Positions 34,814 through 47,433 are shown, counted from the stretch's first letter. The stretch is DNA of 64,000 bases from Haberlea rhodopensis (GCA_907163345.1 CAJQUN010000040.1:2914001-2978000); one strand, 5' to 3'. Made by a program: numbers and translations. The notes: generated by a model not told the origin, from the letters alone.

Positions 34814-34821
34814 CTTTAGAG

Positions 34822-35350
34822 TAACCATTTTGGTATGACAATTTTGAAATTATAAAAATACCATCGTTTTGCTTTAGTATAGCCATGACCATGAGGTAAA
34901 AGATAATATCGGAAGACTACCTATTAACTTCCCAACTTAGTTATCAAATTTTCACAAGTTTTTTCTCCTTCAAAAAATATATGCGGCAGTTTTTTCTCTT
35001 CCCAATAAAATATCATATTTAAATCAGATTTTTTAAATATAAAAATTTAATATACATATATAATATATACAAATTAAAATTTTATTACACACATAGACAT
35101 AAAGCGTGTGCGTCTTGTGGTCTGACTCTTGTTTTCTTCAGGAATCTGTGCACCACCACCACTCTAGCATATTCCAATTTCCACCGACGCCATAACTTTC
35201 TCAATCAAGATTGCAACCCTCCTCTCTCTCACTCACGGGCACACATTTAACGCATCTTGTGTTGTGTGTGAGATCTCTTGATCTGCCTCAACCGATTAAC
35301 CTCTCTTCTGCATCACATTTTGATACTGGCGTTATTGCCAAGGTAGAATA
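34822..35350 (+). promoter_or_regulatory. 5' flank and leader of the methyltransferase gene
   Basis: This 529-bp stretch separates the hAT element from the start codon. The part 35120-35350 is CT-rich (CTCCTCTCTCTCACTCAC near 35219), as plant leaders often are. No other gene. A TATA box was not assigned with confidence; AT-rich candidates occur near 35040-35070. Confidence 0.45.
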
Positions 35351-37598
35351 ATGGCGGGATTTTTCAACCCGGGAGCCTTTGATAGGAAGACGGGCCAACG
35401 CATAATGCTCATCCTCTTAACAATGGTTGCTTCTTTCTATCTCGGTACACTCTTCGGAAACAACTCCTCGACTCCCTTCGTACCATTTGAACAGCCGGAC
35501 GTGCAACAGAACGAAGCATCTGTATCCATCTCCAATGATTCAGTTGACTCTGGTTAGTGCATTAGTATGCGATATTAATGATTTTCAATAATTACTGCTA
35601 TTATTTGATGCAACAACAGAGTTGCTATTTGTTAGAGAAGGGATTCTTGGGTTTTGAACTGGCGTGAGATTAAGCTCACTATGTGATATGTGAAATTTGA
35701 GTTTATAGGGCTTGGTGACTTACTCAATTATTTGTGGTGCTTTGGAGTGGCACAATTAATGGGAGAAATGTTCAAAATTGTATACAATTTATGGTATTCC
35801 TCGTATTTTTATCCAATCATATCGAGCACAGTTGAGTTTTTTCAGTACGAGCCTCGATCTACCAATCATCTGATCAAGCTAATCAACCCAAAAATGTGGG
35901 AAAAAAAGAGTCAATTTTAGCATGTAATATTTGTAAAAATATATCCTTTCCCTACACCAAAATATTTTCAATCAGTATTCTCACGAAAGTCAGTCTTACT
36001 AATGATTCAAATGTATGTATTTCTGAGTGATTCTTCTTTTTGATACTTGCAGGTGTATTCACAAATAAAGTTAGTGTTACGTATAGGATGGTACCGCTTA
36101 GGGTTTCAGTGACGGGAATGAATATTTGTCCTTTAACATATAATGAGTATATTCCTTGCCATGACATTTCTTACATCAAAGAGTTACTACCGAAGTTGGA
36201 TCTTTCCAGAAAAGAGGAGCTAGAGAGGCATTGCCCTCCACACAGTAGGCGCTTATTTTGTTTGGTGCCGCCACCCGCCGACTATAAGATACCGATAAGG
36301 TGGCCTACTAGCAGGGACTATGTATGGCGAAGTAATGTGAATCATACACATCTTGCTGACGTAAAAGGAGGGCAAAATTGGGTGCATGAGAAGGGTCAAT
36401 TGTGGTGGTTCCCTGGTGGAGGTACTCATTTCAAGCATGGAGCTTCTGAATACATTGAGAGGTACTTTGTAGTTTCAGCTTGTTCTGATTATGATCGAGA
36501 ACTGAAATGTTAGTTTTGAGCATATGCTATTCCCTCATTATATAAATGTTACTCTAAGATGATCTAATGAAATTTTATGTCGCATATGTTAGTGCTTTCC
36601 TTGTTGTGCCATCATGAAATGAGCATACGGCTACATCTCATGTCTTTTCCTGTTTATAAAATTCAACATCATGTAACATGTCTCAAATCTCGACCTTCGA
36701 GAAAGTTCTTATTGTTATGGTGGTTGAAAAGTCCAATCTACTTTGGGAAATTTTAAAAGATTACCTACAGTACTCATTTCTTTTTTTAAATATTGCCAGT
36801 GGTGGTTGTGAGAAGGTTAATCAACAATTTTATCACGGACTATTTTAATATATATAATTCACAGAAATGAAACACCTTTTTACCACTGACCAATGAAAGG
36901 TTTTTACGTGATAATTTTGCTTGGAGATATGACATGAAATGAGAGTTATTTGATTGAGATGTGAGCATCCAACATATGCATGAATCATTATCCCGACTAC
37001 ATATGATGAAGGTATTACGTTTTTTCAGTCAAAGAATTTGGCAAAAACTACGAGGACTTGTTGGAGGGGGTAGTGATTGTGAACTAATGCTGGAGAACCA
37101 GTGATGGTCAACCTCTCGTAAATTGCATCGATTCAGTTTGTTTGCCTTAACATGGTTGAACTAACTAGGGGCATATATGATGAGTTTGCTATGGTGTATT
37201 GGGTGGATTGATTTTATTGGTGGATGAGAATTGGTTTTTTTATGACTTGATACAGTAGAGAAGATACAACAAATTGTAAGTTAATCAAAGTGAACATATG
37301 GGATGGATCGAAAAAATAATAATAATAAACATGTGTTCGAAGAGGATCAAGAGGTTCGCCTGAGGTTAAATTAAGCATCTTCTAAGCACCGAAATGTTTC
37401 TGGAGCTTTTAAGATGGCGTAACTTACTCTAAAATAAGTTCCTTTTGTGTGGATATGCCCCGAGATAGTTGAGATGTTACTGAGCTACCTCGACACTTTT
37501 CATATGTGTGGTGAATCAAAGAATACACATAGATATTATATACATACATACAGTAATATCACACACTTAAATGTATATGTGTGCGTATATACATGTGC

Positions 37599-37657
<59 letters not shown>

Positions 37658-40600
37658 TATTTGTGAGTAAGTATGTGCATATATTGGTCTAAAGGTGCTA
37701 TACATCTGTGAATTGTTGCACGAGATCATCTTGCAAGATTTTGAATACTTAAAAGATAGGTTTATCCATCATCTTATACGTCCTAAGAACTCACTGAAAA
37801 CGTGATGTTTAACCTTGTGCTATGCGTGTATCGATTAATCAGTATTCCTTTTATTGCTGCAGATTGGGAAATATGATTACTGATGACACTGGAAACCTAC
37901 TTTCTGCTGGTGTATTTCAAATTTTAGATGTTGGTTGTGGAGTAGCTAGCTTCTCAGCTTACCTTCTTCCCTTAAATATTCAAACTATGTCTTTTGCTCC
38001 AAAAGATGGCCATGAAAATCAAATTCAGTTTGCTGTAGAACGAGGAATTGGTGCAATGATCGCTGCTTTGTCCACCAAAATGTTACCATATCCCAGCAAC
38101 ACCTTTGAGATGGTCCATTGTTCCAGATGTCGTGTTGATTGGCATGAGAATGGTTAGCCTTTTCATTTGTATTAGTTATAGTTGTTTGAGAAGTCTTTAT
38201 TGTCAATATTAATTTGAAACAGTTCCTACCATATTGTCAATATTTTGAGTTTGTAGACCTCACCCATGAAGGTTATATATGTTATTTATACTAGAGCTTT
38301 ACTGGATATACTTTCATCAGAGGGAGAATGCTCCAACTATATTAATGTAGAATAGTACATAATACTCTTCACTTATAATTGCAGATGGCATTCTGATAAA
38401 AGAAGTGGATCGCCTATTGAGATCAAATGGATATTTTGTCTACTCAGCTCCTCCTGCTTACAAAAAAGATAAAGAATATCAATTGATTTGGGATAAGTTG
38501 ATGAATCTGACATCTGCAATGTGCTGGAAACTCATTGCCCGGAAAGTGCAGACAGCAATCTGGATTAAGCCAGAGGATAACTCATGCATAAAGACAAATG
38601 CACAGCAAAAAATTATCAGTGTATGCAACCCCCTTGTTGATGCAAAACCCTCATGGAAAACACCATTGAGGAACTGTGTAGCGGAACGTGTTTACCAAAA
38701 ACTCCCTCCGATGCCTCAGCGTCTCTCAGAGTTTTCTGGAACTCTCACCAAGCTAGGTATATTCACCTTTGTATAAATACTAATTTTGAGATTCTGACTG
38801 TAATCCTTCAATCAATCTGTAGTCATTTGACTATCAGGTTGCAGTGTTGACTACAGTTTCATGATTTGTAAATATACTGCTACATGAACCGTTGGAACTA
38901 GGGTGGGCATTTTTATAAGGGTATCTGGTACCCAACCCGATCGGATCGGGTATTTTATAAATTTTATAATCGGGTTGGTGTCGGGTATTTTATTTAATAC
39001 CCGAATTTGAGTCTGGTACCCGACTATGTATTATGTTCCATATTTGTTATAATATTTTCTTCCTCCATATTTGTTTTACCGGATCCTCTCCAGCTTCTCT
39101 CTCTTGCTTCTTGTTTCTTCCTCTTGTTTCTTTAGATTCATTTCACTCAAAAATTCTGCACTTCAATGGAAATTCTAGACAACAAACACAACTTCGAAGA
39201 ATTCGAGCCCTATCGAAACATTACTGGTAAACTAAGTCACATAATCCTCCTACACCCCTCCACGCTCTGGCCGCGAACTGGCGAACTGGGTGCGCGTGCG
39301 CCGCATTAAGACGACTTAAGAATTTCTAGTTCGCGCACTAAGATTTTATAATTCGCGCACTAAGAATTCATAATTCGCGCATTAAGAATTCATAATTCGC
39401 GCATTAAGATTTACTAAGTCGCGCACTAAGTTACTAAGTCTTGTTAATCCTCCTTAATTCTCTGATTTTTTTTTTTGTAATTATAAAAAAAAATTCTCCG
39501 ATTTTGGGTTTAGATGAATTTTTATGATTTATAGGTATTTCGGGTTGGTAAGAAAATTATATCATATGGTAAATAGATAGATAATGAATCATGGAAATGC
39601 ATAATAACATAAGAAAGATTAAAATATGTGATAAAAGAAAGTATGATAAATCTGTGATTTTGTAACATTTTTGCGGAGTAAATAATAAAAATTTTGATAT
39701 CTTAGTTTTTTGCATGAAAATTAATAAAATGAACTTTATAAATAAAACTTTTATTTTTATTGAGTTAATTTAAATGTTTATATTAGTCATTTCATAAGGT
39801 AATAATATAAGTCTCCGAAAATAATATGAGTCATTTTTAATAAATTCATACTATTATCAAACATGTTGAAATAAATATGAACAATTTGGTTTCATTTTTC
39901 AAATTCGTTATTTTATATCTTAAAATAAAACAAAGCTTTAATACTTCATTTCTTTTTCTAAAATATATTTTTCGGAGAATCCTTACTAGACGAACGATCA
40001 AATACAAGATTCAAATTACGTGTTGTTGGGGTTCAACAATTGCCTCTGCTTTGTGATCGGTCGAACACGTGGCACTTGTGCTAGTGTATGGTTGAAAAGA
40101 TTGATGTTGCGTCATTACCCTTAACTATAGTTATTGGTAAAGTGGTACGCGCTCAATCCTACAATTGGTATCAGAGCCACGTAGCGTGTTCGATTCCCAT
40201 GAGTTGCAGAGAGTGCAATTATTGGGGGAGGGATTGTTGGGGTTCAACAATTGCCTCTGCTTTGTGATCGGTCGAACACTGGCGCTTGTGCCAGTTGAAA
40301 AGATTGATGTTGCGACATTACCCTTAACTATAGTTATTGGTAAAACGATAAGCGCTCGTTGGAACGTAATTGACTGGTTATCACACAATTGGAACGTACT
40401 TGGAATAAAATATGATGTAATGATTATATTGACAATAATTAGTTTCATAATTATATATGTCACACCATGACTGGTTCTAAGTAAAATATGAAAGCTTCTT
40501 TATTGACACCTCTGGATGTCTTTCAGGTTTTCTTGCATAATTTTGTTTTTCTGACACGGATACACTTTGAGTTTGGTAAGGATATTTTTTAGCCCCTTAA

Positions 40601-41452
40601 CTTGGTCGATGTATTCGGTGCAGGTATCAATCGAGAAAAGTTTTTGTTGGATACAATCTACTGGCAGGACCAGATTCGACATTATTGGAGGTTGATGGAT
40701 GCTGAAGAGAAAGAAATACGGAACATCATGGATATGAATGCTTTCCTCGGTGGATTTGCAGTTGCCTTGAACACATGGCCTGTTTGGATCATGAATGTAG
40801 TTCCTATAAGCACCAATAATACCTTATCTGCCATTTATGACAGGGGTTTAATTGGTGTTTTCCACGACTGGTATGTTGTAGAGTGTAACTTGTAAGTTGT
40901 TCATGCCAATTAGTGTATACAATATCAAGATTTTCTTTGGTATCAACAGGTGCGAACCATTCTCGACATACCCACGTTCATACGATCTGGTACATGCCAA
41001 CAATCTTTTCTCTCACTACAAGAATCGTGAAGAAGGTTGCTTACACGAGGACATCATGCTGGAGATGGACCGTATGTTACGACCTCAGGTGTGTATTGCT
41101 CATAGTATCACGTTTATACTTGTTTTCTTGAGAAAGTGATTTACTGGGGTAATCTTGAGCTATATTTAACATTCTGAACTTTTCAATGATATATAGCATA
41201 CAAGGAAGCCTTACTTTTGAGAGACATGGCCAAATGTTACAACCAGGGTTATAAGCAAGTAACTTGAATTTCATGAATGTTTCCGTGCAGGGTTATGCTA
41301 TTATTAGAGGTGAAGATGCAAGTACTATGACAAAGATTGCAGATCTCGCCCCAAAGTTTCTTTGGGATACTCAACTGCATACCCTGGAAAATGAGGAGAA
41401 GAAAATGGAACAAGTCTTGCTTTGCCGAAAGAAGTTCTGGGCCATCCTTTGA
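35351..41452 (+). CDS. PMT6/7: Golgi S-adenosylmethionine-dependent methyltransferase, PMT6/PMT7 type (DUF248)
   Basis: Seven exons: 35351-35552, 36053-36461, 37863-38152, 38385-38756, 40624-40870, 40950-41088 and 41291-41452. Phases agree and give 606 residues, the usual family length. It is a type II membrane protein: a short basic cytosolic tail, one membrane anchor at about 18-37 (RIMLILLTMVASFYLGTLFG), then the lumenal methyltransferase domain with SAM motif ILDVGCG (225-230 region). The family signatures ELERHCPP, CLVPPPADYKIPIRWP, WWFPGGGTHFKHGA, DMNAFLGGFA and CEPFSTYPRSYDLVHA are all intact. The family includes putative pectin methyltransferases such as QUA2 and QUA3; substrate for this clade is not established. 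Intron 4 (1867 bp) holds a TRIM element and other repeats, intron 2 a TA microsatellite. It lies beside the CRAL-TRIO gene in opposite orientation. Confidence 0.93.
37602..37655. repeat. TA dinucleotide microsatellite
   Basis: An uninterrupted run of 27 TA units lies in intron 2 of the methyltransferase gene, preceded by related TATGTGTGCGTATATACATG sequence. Length is probably variable between individuals. Confidence 0.95.
38905..39055. mobile_element. Possible hAT-like end fragment in PMT intron 4
   Basis: TAGGGTGGGCATTTTTATAA at 38905 followed by many GGGTA/TACCC words (GGGTATCTGGTACCC, GATCGGATCGGG) resembles the ends of plant hAT elements. I did not find the opposite end or a target duplication, so the call is tentative. 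Confidence 0.35.
39330..39442. repeat. Tandem repeat, unit about 22 bp, five copies
   Basis: The units read ATTCGCGCACTAAGAATTCA with small changes (CACTAAG/CATTAAG, ATTT/ATTC). Each contains a GCGC word that stands out in AT-rich surroundings. It lies in intron 4 of the methyltransferase gene, and looks like local replication slippage. Confidence 0.85.
40024..40360 (+). mobile_element. TRIM: miniature LTR retrotransposon in PMT intron 4
   Basis: The 140-bp 5' LTR (40024-40163, starts TGTTGGGGTTCAACAATTGC, ends CCTACA) is followed two bases later by the primer-binding site TGGTATCAGAGCC (40166-40178). About 45 bp of internal DNA leads to a polypurine tract TTGGGGGAGGGAT (40222-40234), and the 3' LTR starts at 40235 with the same first 20 bases. 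The 3' LTR loses similarity near 40357, so its end is truncated or diverged. The LTRs differ by several substitutions and small indels, so it is not recent. With no coding capacity it is a TRIM, not a deleted full element. Confidence 0.82.
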
Positions 41453-42583
41453 TGCACAAGGATGGAAAGCCATAATCTGCAAGTAATTCCAAGTGTAAAC
41501 TAATCGGTTTGCACTTCTTGTATGACGAGGCAAATGGGATTTTCTCCCTTCACATTCCATCAAACATTGCAATGGAGCTGTTAGCAGACAACAACTGAGA
41601 GTGCTTCTAAATTGTTTGGTTACACATACTTAATGGAGAAATTGTATATGCTTAACTGAGAGTACCTACAGGTTTATGAACTTATTGTATATTTTCGAAA
41701 GGAATAGATATATGGTTTTCCGTCGCAGTCAGCTTAGATGTAGGGGACAATTTATTTTCCCTGGAACCTCTACTGGTTATTGGAAAACGAGAGACAGTTT
41801 GCTGTTAAGTGTTGTTGCTTTATAACTCTATTCTGAATCTGAAATTTGGAGTAAGTACTTGAAATAGTGAGTTTGATGTTCTTGTGCTAATCTTGTTATT
41901 GATTTTTCATCTTTACCCTTACGAAAGTTACTGGTTTGATGCCAGCATCATCATGTCTGCAAAATCTTATATCTATGGCTTGATGCCTGGAAGTTCATGG
42001 GAAACTCATTCACTCCTCGTTCTTTTAGTAACATGTTTTAGTTGATGATATTTATTTATAGAAATTAAGTATATATATTCTTTGAATGAACCAAGGATAA
42101 TACCACCAAAAGTAGTTTCATTTATTCTATTGACTTTGGCGTTGTGATCAAGTACCCTTTTGCCTTTTGTTCTTCAATCTTTACCAAGCAAGGAATCCAA
42201 CAATTAAAAACATCATTATATCAGATTTCATTTAATTAAAGATCAAATTAAGCAGACTTCTAACAAATATTTATCAGTTGGACGATGTAAGATTAAAATC
42301 TTGAGACCCCAATTGTAGCCATCTCATTGAGACACGATTGACGATTCTTTACTTTTCCATCGAATGAAGTGGGAAAGAACGCTAGTTTGCATAAATGTTT
42401 TACAATTTTTCTTTCATTATCCAAAATGCACCACTTACCTAATCATGGTATCCATTGGCGTGAATCAATTTTACAGTGAAACCGCCATTCTTGGATGAAA
42501 AGCCTCGAGTTATATTATCATTTATAACTGTCACAAACGATTTTACTTTAAAAACACCTTATGTTGAATGAACAAAAAACATG
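41453..42583. other. Intergenic, PMT 3' UTR then AT-rich spacer
   Basis: Holds the PMT 3' UTR (to an unseen poly(A) site; AATAGATA words near 41703) and AT-rich DNA. No gene, RNA or repeat was recognised. The flank GTTCTAGC at its end is the target duplication of the next element. Confidence 0.55.
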
Positions 42584-42591
42584 GTTCTAGC

Positions 42592-44063
42592 CAGTGTTTT
42601 GAAAACCGGTCTGAACCGGCAGGTTCAACCGGTTTAACATGTAACCAGTGCTTGATCCGGTCCAGTTGACCCTTCAAAACCACCCTGATAAAAAACCAGT
42701 GGGAACCGGTAAAAAATCGGTTCAACCAGTGAACCGGTTGAACCAGTATGTTCCTTCATTTTTCTTTCCTTTTTAAAATTTTAGTTCTTTTTTTATTTTT
42801 TAAAAATTATAAATCAAATTTGTAGAACAAAATATATTATATATAATTTATTGTTATTGAAATGATTACAAAATAATATTTTATGCGTGTTTTATAAAAA
42901 ATTTCATATAATTCAATAAATGTGTCTTGTATATTATATATAAACCAGTGTTTTGAAAATCGGTCCGAACCGACCGGTTCAACTGGTTTAACCTGTAACC
43001 AGTGCTTGATCCGGTCCGGTTGACCATTCAAAACCACCCTGATAAAAAACCAGTGGGGACCGGTAAAAAATCGGTTCAACCAGTGAACCGGTTGAATGGT
43101 TGAACCAGTATGTTCCTTCATTTTTCTTTCCTTTTTAAAATTTTAATTCTTTTTTAATTTTTAAAAAATTATAAATCAAATTTGTAGAACAAAATATATT
43201 ATATATAATTTATTGTTATTGAAATGATTACAAAATCATATTTTATGCATGTTTTTATCAAAAAAATTTCATATAATTCAATAAATGTGTCTTGTATATT
43301 ATATATAAACATGCTTAGTTTCTCGTAAATTATAATATATGTGAATAATTTCATAATATTTAAATATTTTATTATAATTTTGGGATATTAATCTTTTTTG
43401 GCATTATTTGTTGTTTTTTAGATGTTTTATTATTATTATTTTATGTTAGACATTCATTTTATCTGATTTTTGAAGTTTGACATGTTATGTTAGTGTAACG
43501 GTATTTTTTTATTGTGAACAACTTGAAATTATAGTAAAATATATGGTATATATATTTTACAAAACTTAAAATAGCTATTACATAATGCTGACGTCATCAC
43601 CGGTTGAATCGATGGTTCAACCGGTTGAACCGATCGAACCTATAACCAGTAAGGGCACCGATTTCATGTCCGGTCCGATTTTAAAAACACTGATATAAAC
43701 ATGCTTAGTTTCTCGTAAATTATAATATATGTGAATAATTTCATAATATTTTAAATATTTTATTATAATTTTGGGATATTAATCTTTTTTGGCATTATTT
43801 GTTGTTTTTTAGATGTTTTATTATTATTATTTTATGTTAGACATTTCATTTTATCTGATTTTTGAAGTTTGACATGTTATGTTGGTGTAACGATATTTTT
43901 TTATTGTGAACAACTTGAAATTATAGTAAAATATATGGTATATATATTTTACAAAACTTAAAATAGATATTACATAATGCTGACGTCATCACCGGTTGAA
44001 CCAATCGAACCTGTAACCAGTAAGGGCACCGGTTTCATGTCCGGTCCGATTTTAAAAACACTG
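42592..44063. mobile_element. Outer copy of a non-autonomous hAT element, GTTCTAGC target duplication
   Basis: The left end CAGTGTTTTGAAAACCGGTC and right end CCGATTTTAAAAACACTG are inverted repeats. GTTCTAGC flanks both sides exactly (42584-42591 and 44064-44071), the 8-bp duplication of hAT. Without the inserted second copy and its duplication the element is about 717 bp. It carries CCGGTT-rich ends and AT-rich middle, and no coding frame. Its terminal bases (CAGTG) differ from those of the 31809-34813 hAT (TAAGG), so a different transposase is likely to have moved it. Confidence 0.93.
42946..43692. mobile_element. Inner copy of the same hAT element inserted in the outer one
   Basis: This 747-bp copy has the same ends (CAGTGTTTTGAAAATCGGTC and GGTCCGATTTTAAAAACACT G) and the same interior as the outer copy. 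ATATAAAC flanks it on both sides (42938-42945 and 43693-43700), a perfect 8-bp duplication of outer-copy sequence. It is in the same orientation as the host element. The insertion therefore came after the outer one, and both are recent enough to keep perfect duplications. Confidence 0.93.
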
Positions 44064-44071
44064 GTTCTAGC

Positions 44072-45398
44072 TTCTCCATTATTTCGTTATCAAGGGCTTA
44101 AAAAATTCTCTATCCAAACGCAAGAAATACACTCTTTAACAAGATTATATATATGAAACTGCATTTTATTTTTTTATTTGGATCGGATTTATGTTGGCTT
44201 TGGTGGGAGGCTCGCATAGTTTGTTACGTTAAGTAAGTGTAACCAAATTGGATAGATATATTAATATTTGATTTGATATGATATTATTTGATATAGATGA
44301 TAATTAGCAGATTCGACAGATTCATAGGCATGTAAATATAGAGCGTGATCTGTAACCAACTCTTCGATATAATGAAAGAAAAACCCTTTCAATCATCAAG
44401 AAAAATCTTGACATAAGAGTCTAACCTTGTACCAAAAGTTATAATTGTTGCTATTTCTACAACTCAAATTTACTAAAACAATACAACTAAACACTACCTT
44501 TCATCCTTATTCCACATAAACAATCACATAAGATAAATGACGCAATTGCTGCTTACAGACAAAACAATCTCCCCCTAATAACTGATCATGCAACTTATTT
44601 GGATTGTACAAGAGACTGTTATTCTAAAATCAACTTTTCGTTCTGGACATCTATCATTGAATAAAAGTAATGGTTGTTAGAAAAGAGGTAACTCAATCTT
44701 TTAAATTGAAAATAAACTGATAGACATGTTTTAATCGTTGTGCCACGTAAGAAGCAGCTGAACAGTAACTGCAATTACTGTTTATACAAACCCAACCTAA
44801 AACAGTTCAACACAATTGTCAATCACCTGTTACCATTTCCAATACTTGAAGCAATTTCACAATGTATGACATGTGTGCTTAAATCATAGAATCATAAGGT
44901 AAAGGCCAGCATCATGGTTAAGCCAAGGTGACATCAGCTCATAGAGTATTAGCCAAAGACAGCAAAATAATCCATCAGCAACCACATGTTACTGGTGTGG
45001 TTAGTCTATAGGTTATGTCATTAAAACACCAAATTTAGTTTCTTCTCATTCTGAATAACCTTGAACATTTTTTTCTGTAAAACACTCATCTTTCCAACAT
45101 AATTTTGATTCTATTAAGATTTATCAGTTGCGCTTAATTTACTTAGAATATAGGTACTTTCAAAGGAAAAAACATTAATTAGACCTGATTAAAGCAGCTA
45201 ATCCCATAGGAAATCTATTTTTTTCGAGAATAACACCACATAAAAAATTGTTATGGGTGGCAATAGATGAGATAATCTATGCTTAAATACCATTACAGCT
45301 CTCTAGGATAAGTATTTGCTGACAGCGGATATGTGAAAATGGTCATTATTTATAGTACACCACACGATTATACCTGAGTACAATGAACCATGACCAAA
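44072..45398. other. Intergenic AT-rich DNA, nothing recognised
   Basis: 1.3 kb without a supported gene. The right end must hold the 3' UTR of the CRAL-TRIO gene on the minus strand. A short TTCTCCCCCTAATAACTGATC-like word near 44571 resembles retrotransposon 3' ends but is isolated. Confidence 0.5.
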
Positions 45399-47133
45399 CT
45401 AGGACATGTACTCTCGAGATGACCATCCTGATTCATATCTTCCAAATGAATAGGCTGTTGAAGGTACCTCAGTCAAATGAAAGGGATTAGGTTCAATCCC
45501 ATAATCTGTAAGGGGCCTGTGTTCCAGGATGTTGTCATGCTCTTGAACAAATTCAGGAATCTCTATACCTCCCTTCTTTATATCTTGCCAGAGGTATTGA
45601 AGGCGACTGATATACTTGATTTTCCAATACAAACTATAACAAGATGGGGAACAGGTTAGATAAACTATCAATACTCTAATGTTTAGATTCCATGGACTTG
45701 TTAAATAGAAATTTAAGACATTCAGAAGACCTAGAACAAATGAGGAAACTCAAAGTTGAAGAGCAGCATGGAAGATGTAAAAGCCACATTTGGAGAATTC
45801 GAACATCCTGGATACAGCAGGGATCTTCGCATAGATGCAACCATAAAAATTAAACTTCGTGCATCAATTTTCAGCAATTACAGTATATTTTCTTGTTAGT
45901 TGTTCTTAATGATTAAGGGATTCATGCCAAGTCTGACACAGCGCCAAGATCCGTTAAAAAATCGCTATGCATTAGCATTGAGTACATTTGGTCAGTTTTT
46001 TAGGGGTAATAAATATGACAAAGAGGATGCAAACATCCGAACAAACAACCAATTGTTTGGAAACAAATAGTCAAAACTTTTTGTGTGAAGCCATAGCTAG
46101 GTTGAACAACTGGCCACAATGAGTGGATGCTCACCATTCAAAGGCATGTAATTTGCACAAAACTGACTTATCTTTTTACTTCATAGAGGGGTGAATGATG
46201 AGAGAATTTACTTTTATCAAGTAACATGATTTATTGGTACACAATGTTGATATTTCTCGTGAAAAAACATGAGAAAAACAACTAACCCTCTGCTTAAAAG
46301 GAATCTCCCAAGTGTAGCAAAGACAAGCCTTGACCGAAGCCCAGGATGAATAAAGTACACAACCTGAAGTCTGTCTTTATAATCATTGGGTAGTTCTTCA
46401 TAAATCCACCTTAGGATTGTAATGCCAGGGGAATTGTCATCCTTCTGCACGGTACTATGGATGTATACAATGCAGAATGGCCCACTGGGCATTTCAGTTA
46501 AAATTTTGTGAAGCACATACTTCTTCAGCCTCTCTCCAGGGATTACGAGAGCTGAACACATATAAAGACAATTAATGTAGACTTCACATGTAAACAGTGA
46601 ACCATAAGCTCAGTATATTTTTCTCATGTATAAAATCGAATGCTAGTCCCAACTCCCAAGGCTATAAATACGTTGCGATGAGAGGTTTTGAATGCTAGCC
46701 CCAACTCCCAAGGCTATAGTCCCAGTCATCGTTTTCCAGAAGCGCAAAAAAAAAAAAAACTCCCTTTGTCCGATTGTCCGGTAGAATATGGTAAATTTAA
46801 GCAAATAAAGAACCTGATCATCACGGTAAAAAAGATGAAAAGAAACAGCAACCAATTGACAAGTGAAAGAAAAAAATTACCTGGAAAGTATTTTCCGACA
46901 ATGCGAAAAATAGGGTAACCGGATTTATCGGAGCCACTTTCCAGGCGAAATAATTGGAGGGCGTCGAGGTCAGCGAAATCATCGGCAGGCGGTAGAAGAG
47001 AATGGCAGTCGTGCCAGTTGTCCTCATCGGCCTCCGCCGCCTCATGTGGAGATAGAAACGGGCGGGCGTCAACGCCGAGATCCGATGCTAAAACGACAAC
47101 TGAGAAGTCTTCCGATGCTGAAGAACTAGCCAT
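45399..47133 (-). CDS. CRAL-TRIO/SEC14-like protein of the GDAP2/BNIP2 type
   Basis: Three exons on the minus strand: 46881-47133, 46287-46551 and 45399-45633. Phases 1 and 2 fit and give 250 residues starting MASSSASEDFSVVVLASDLG. An acidic N-terminal part (AAEADEDNWHDCHSLLP) is followed by a divergent CRAL-TRIO domain with GPFCIVYIHSTVQ, GITILRWIYEELP, LQVVYFIHPGLRSRLVFATL and KIKYISRLQYLW; the last motif is the usual domain end. The tail after IEIPEFVQEHD is poorly conserved. Domains of this type bind lipids or small hydrophobic ligands; the ligand is unknown here. Length and layout match Arabidopsis At3g10210 as I remember it, the neighbour of PMT6. Introns are 653 and 329 bp, GT-AG. No breaks seen. 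Confidence 0.88.
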
Positions 47134-47433
47134 TAGATGGCGCGTGTGCTAGACGATGGAAAATGTATCTACCACAAGCCTGGGAAAATAAGAGAAAATT
47201 AATGGACGTCCTCAAAAAAGTTATAATTATCTTTTCCTCCCACAGAAAAACTAAAATTATACTAAAAAACTTTGGCGATTCTATACCACGGGCCTACGAT
47301 TCAGAAAGTTTGGCCAAAAAAACAAAATTTCCAAAAATTAAAACTAAAAATTTATTTTTAAAAAATATTGTACGGGGGCACCTAGCCATAGGGTGGCTGC
47401 ATAGTATATGTATTAGTTATTTTTTATCATATG
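47134..47433 (-). promoter_or_regulatory. 5' flank of the CRAL-TRIO gene
   Basis: 300 bp between the start codon and a hAT-like fragment. No other gene. No clear core promoter motif could be assigned. Confidence 0.4.

Noticed and set aside
35690..35920. Open frame in PMT intron 1
   Set aside because: Phases and family signatures place splice sites at 35552 and 36053; this frame matches nothing known.
40165..40470. Plus-strand 101-codon frame in the TRIM region
   Set aside because: It spans the internal part and 3' LTR of the TRIM within a PMT intron; no domain.
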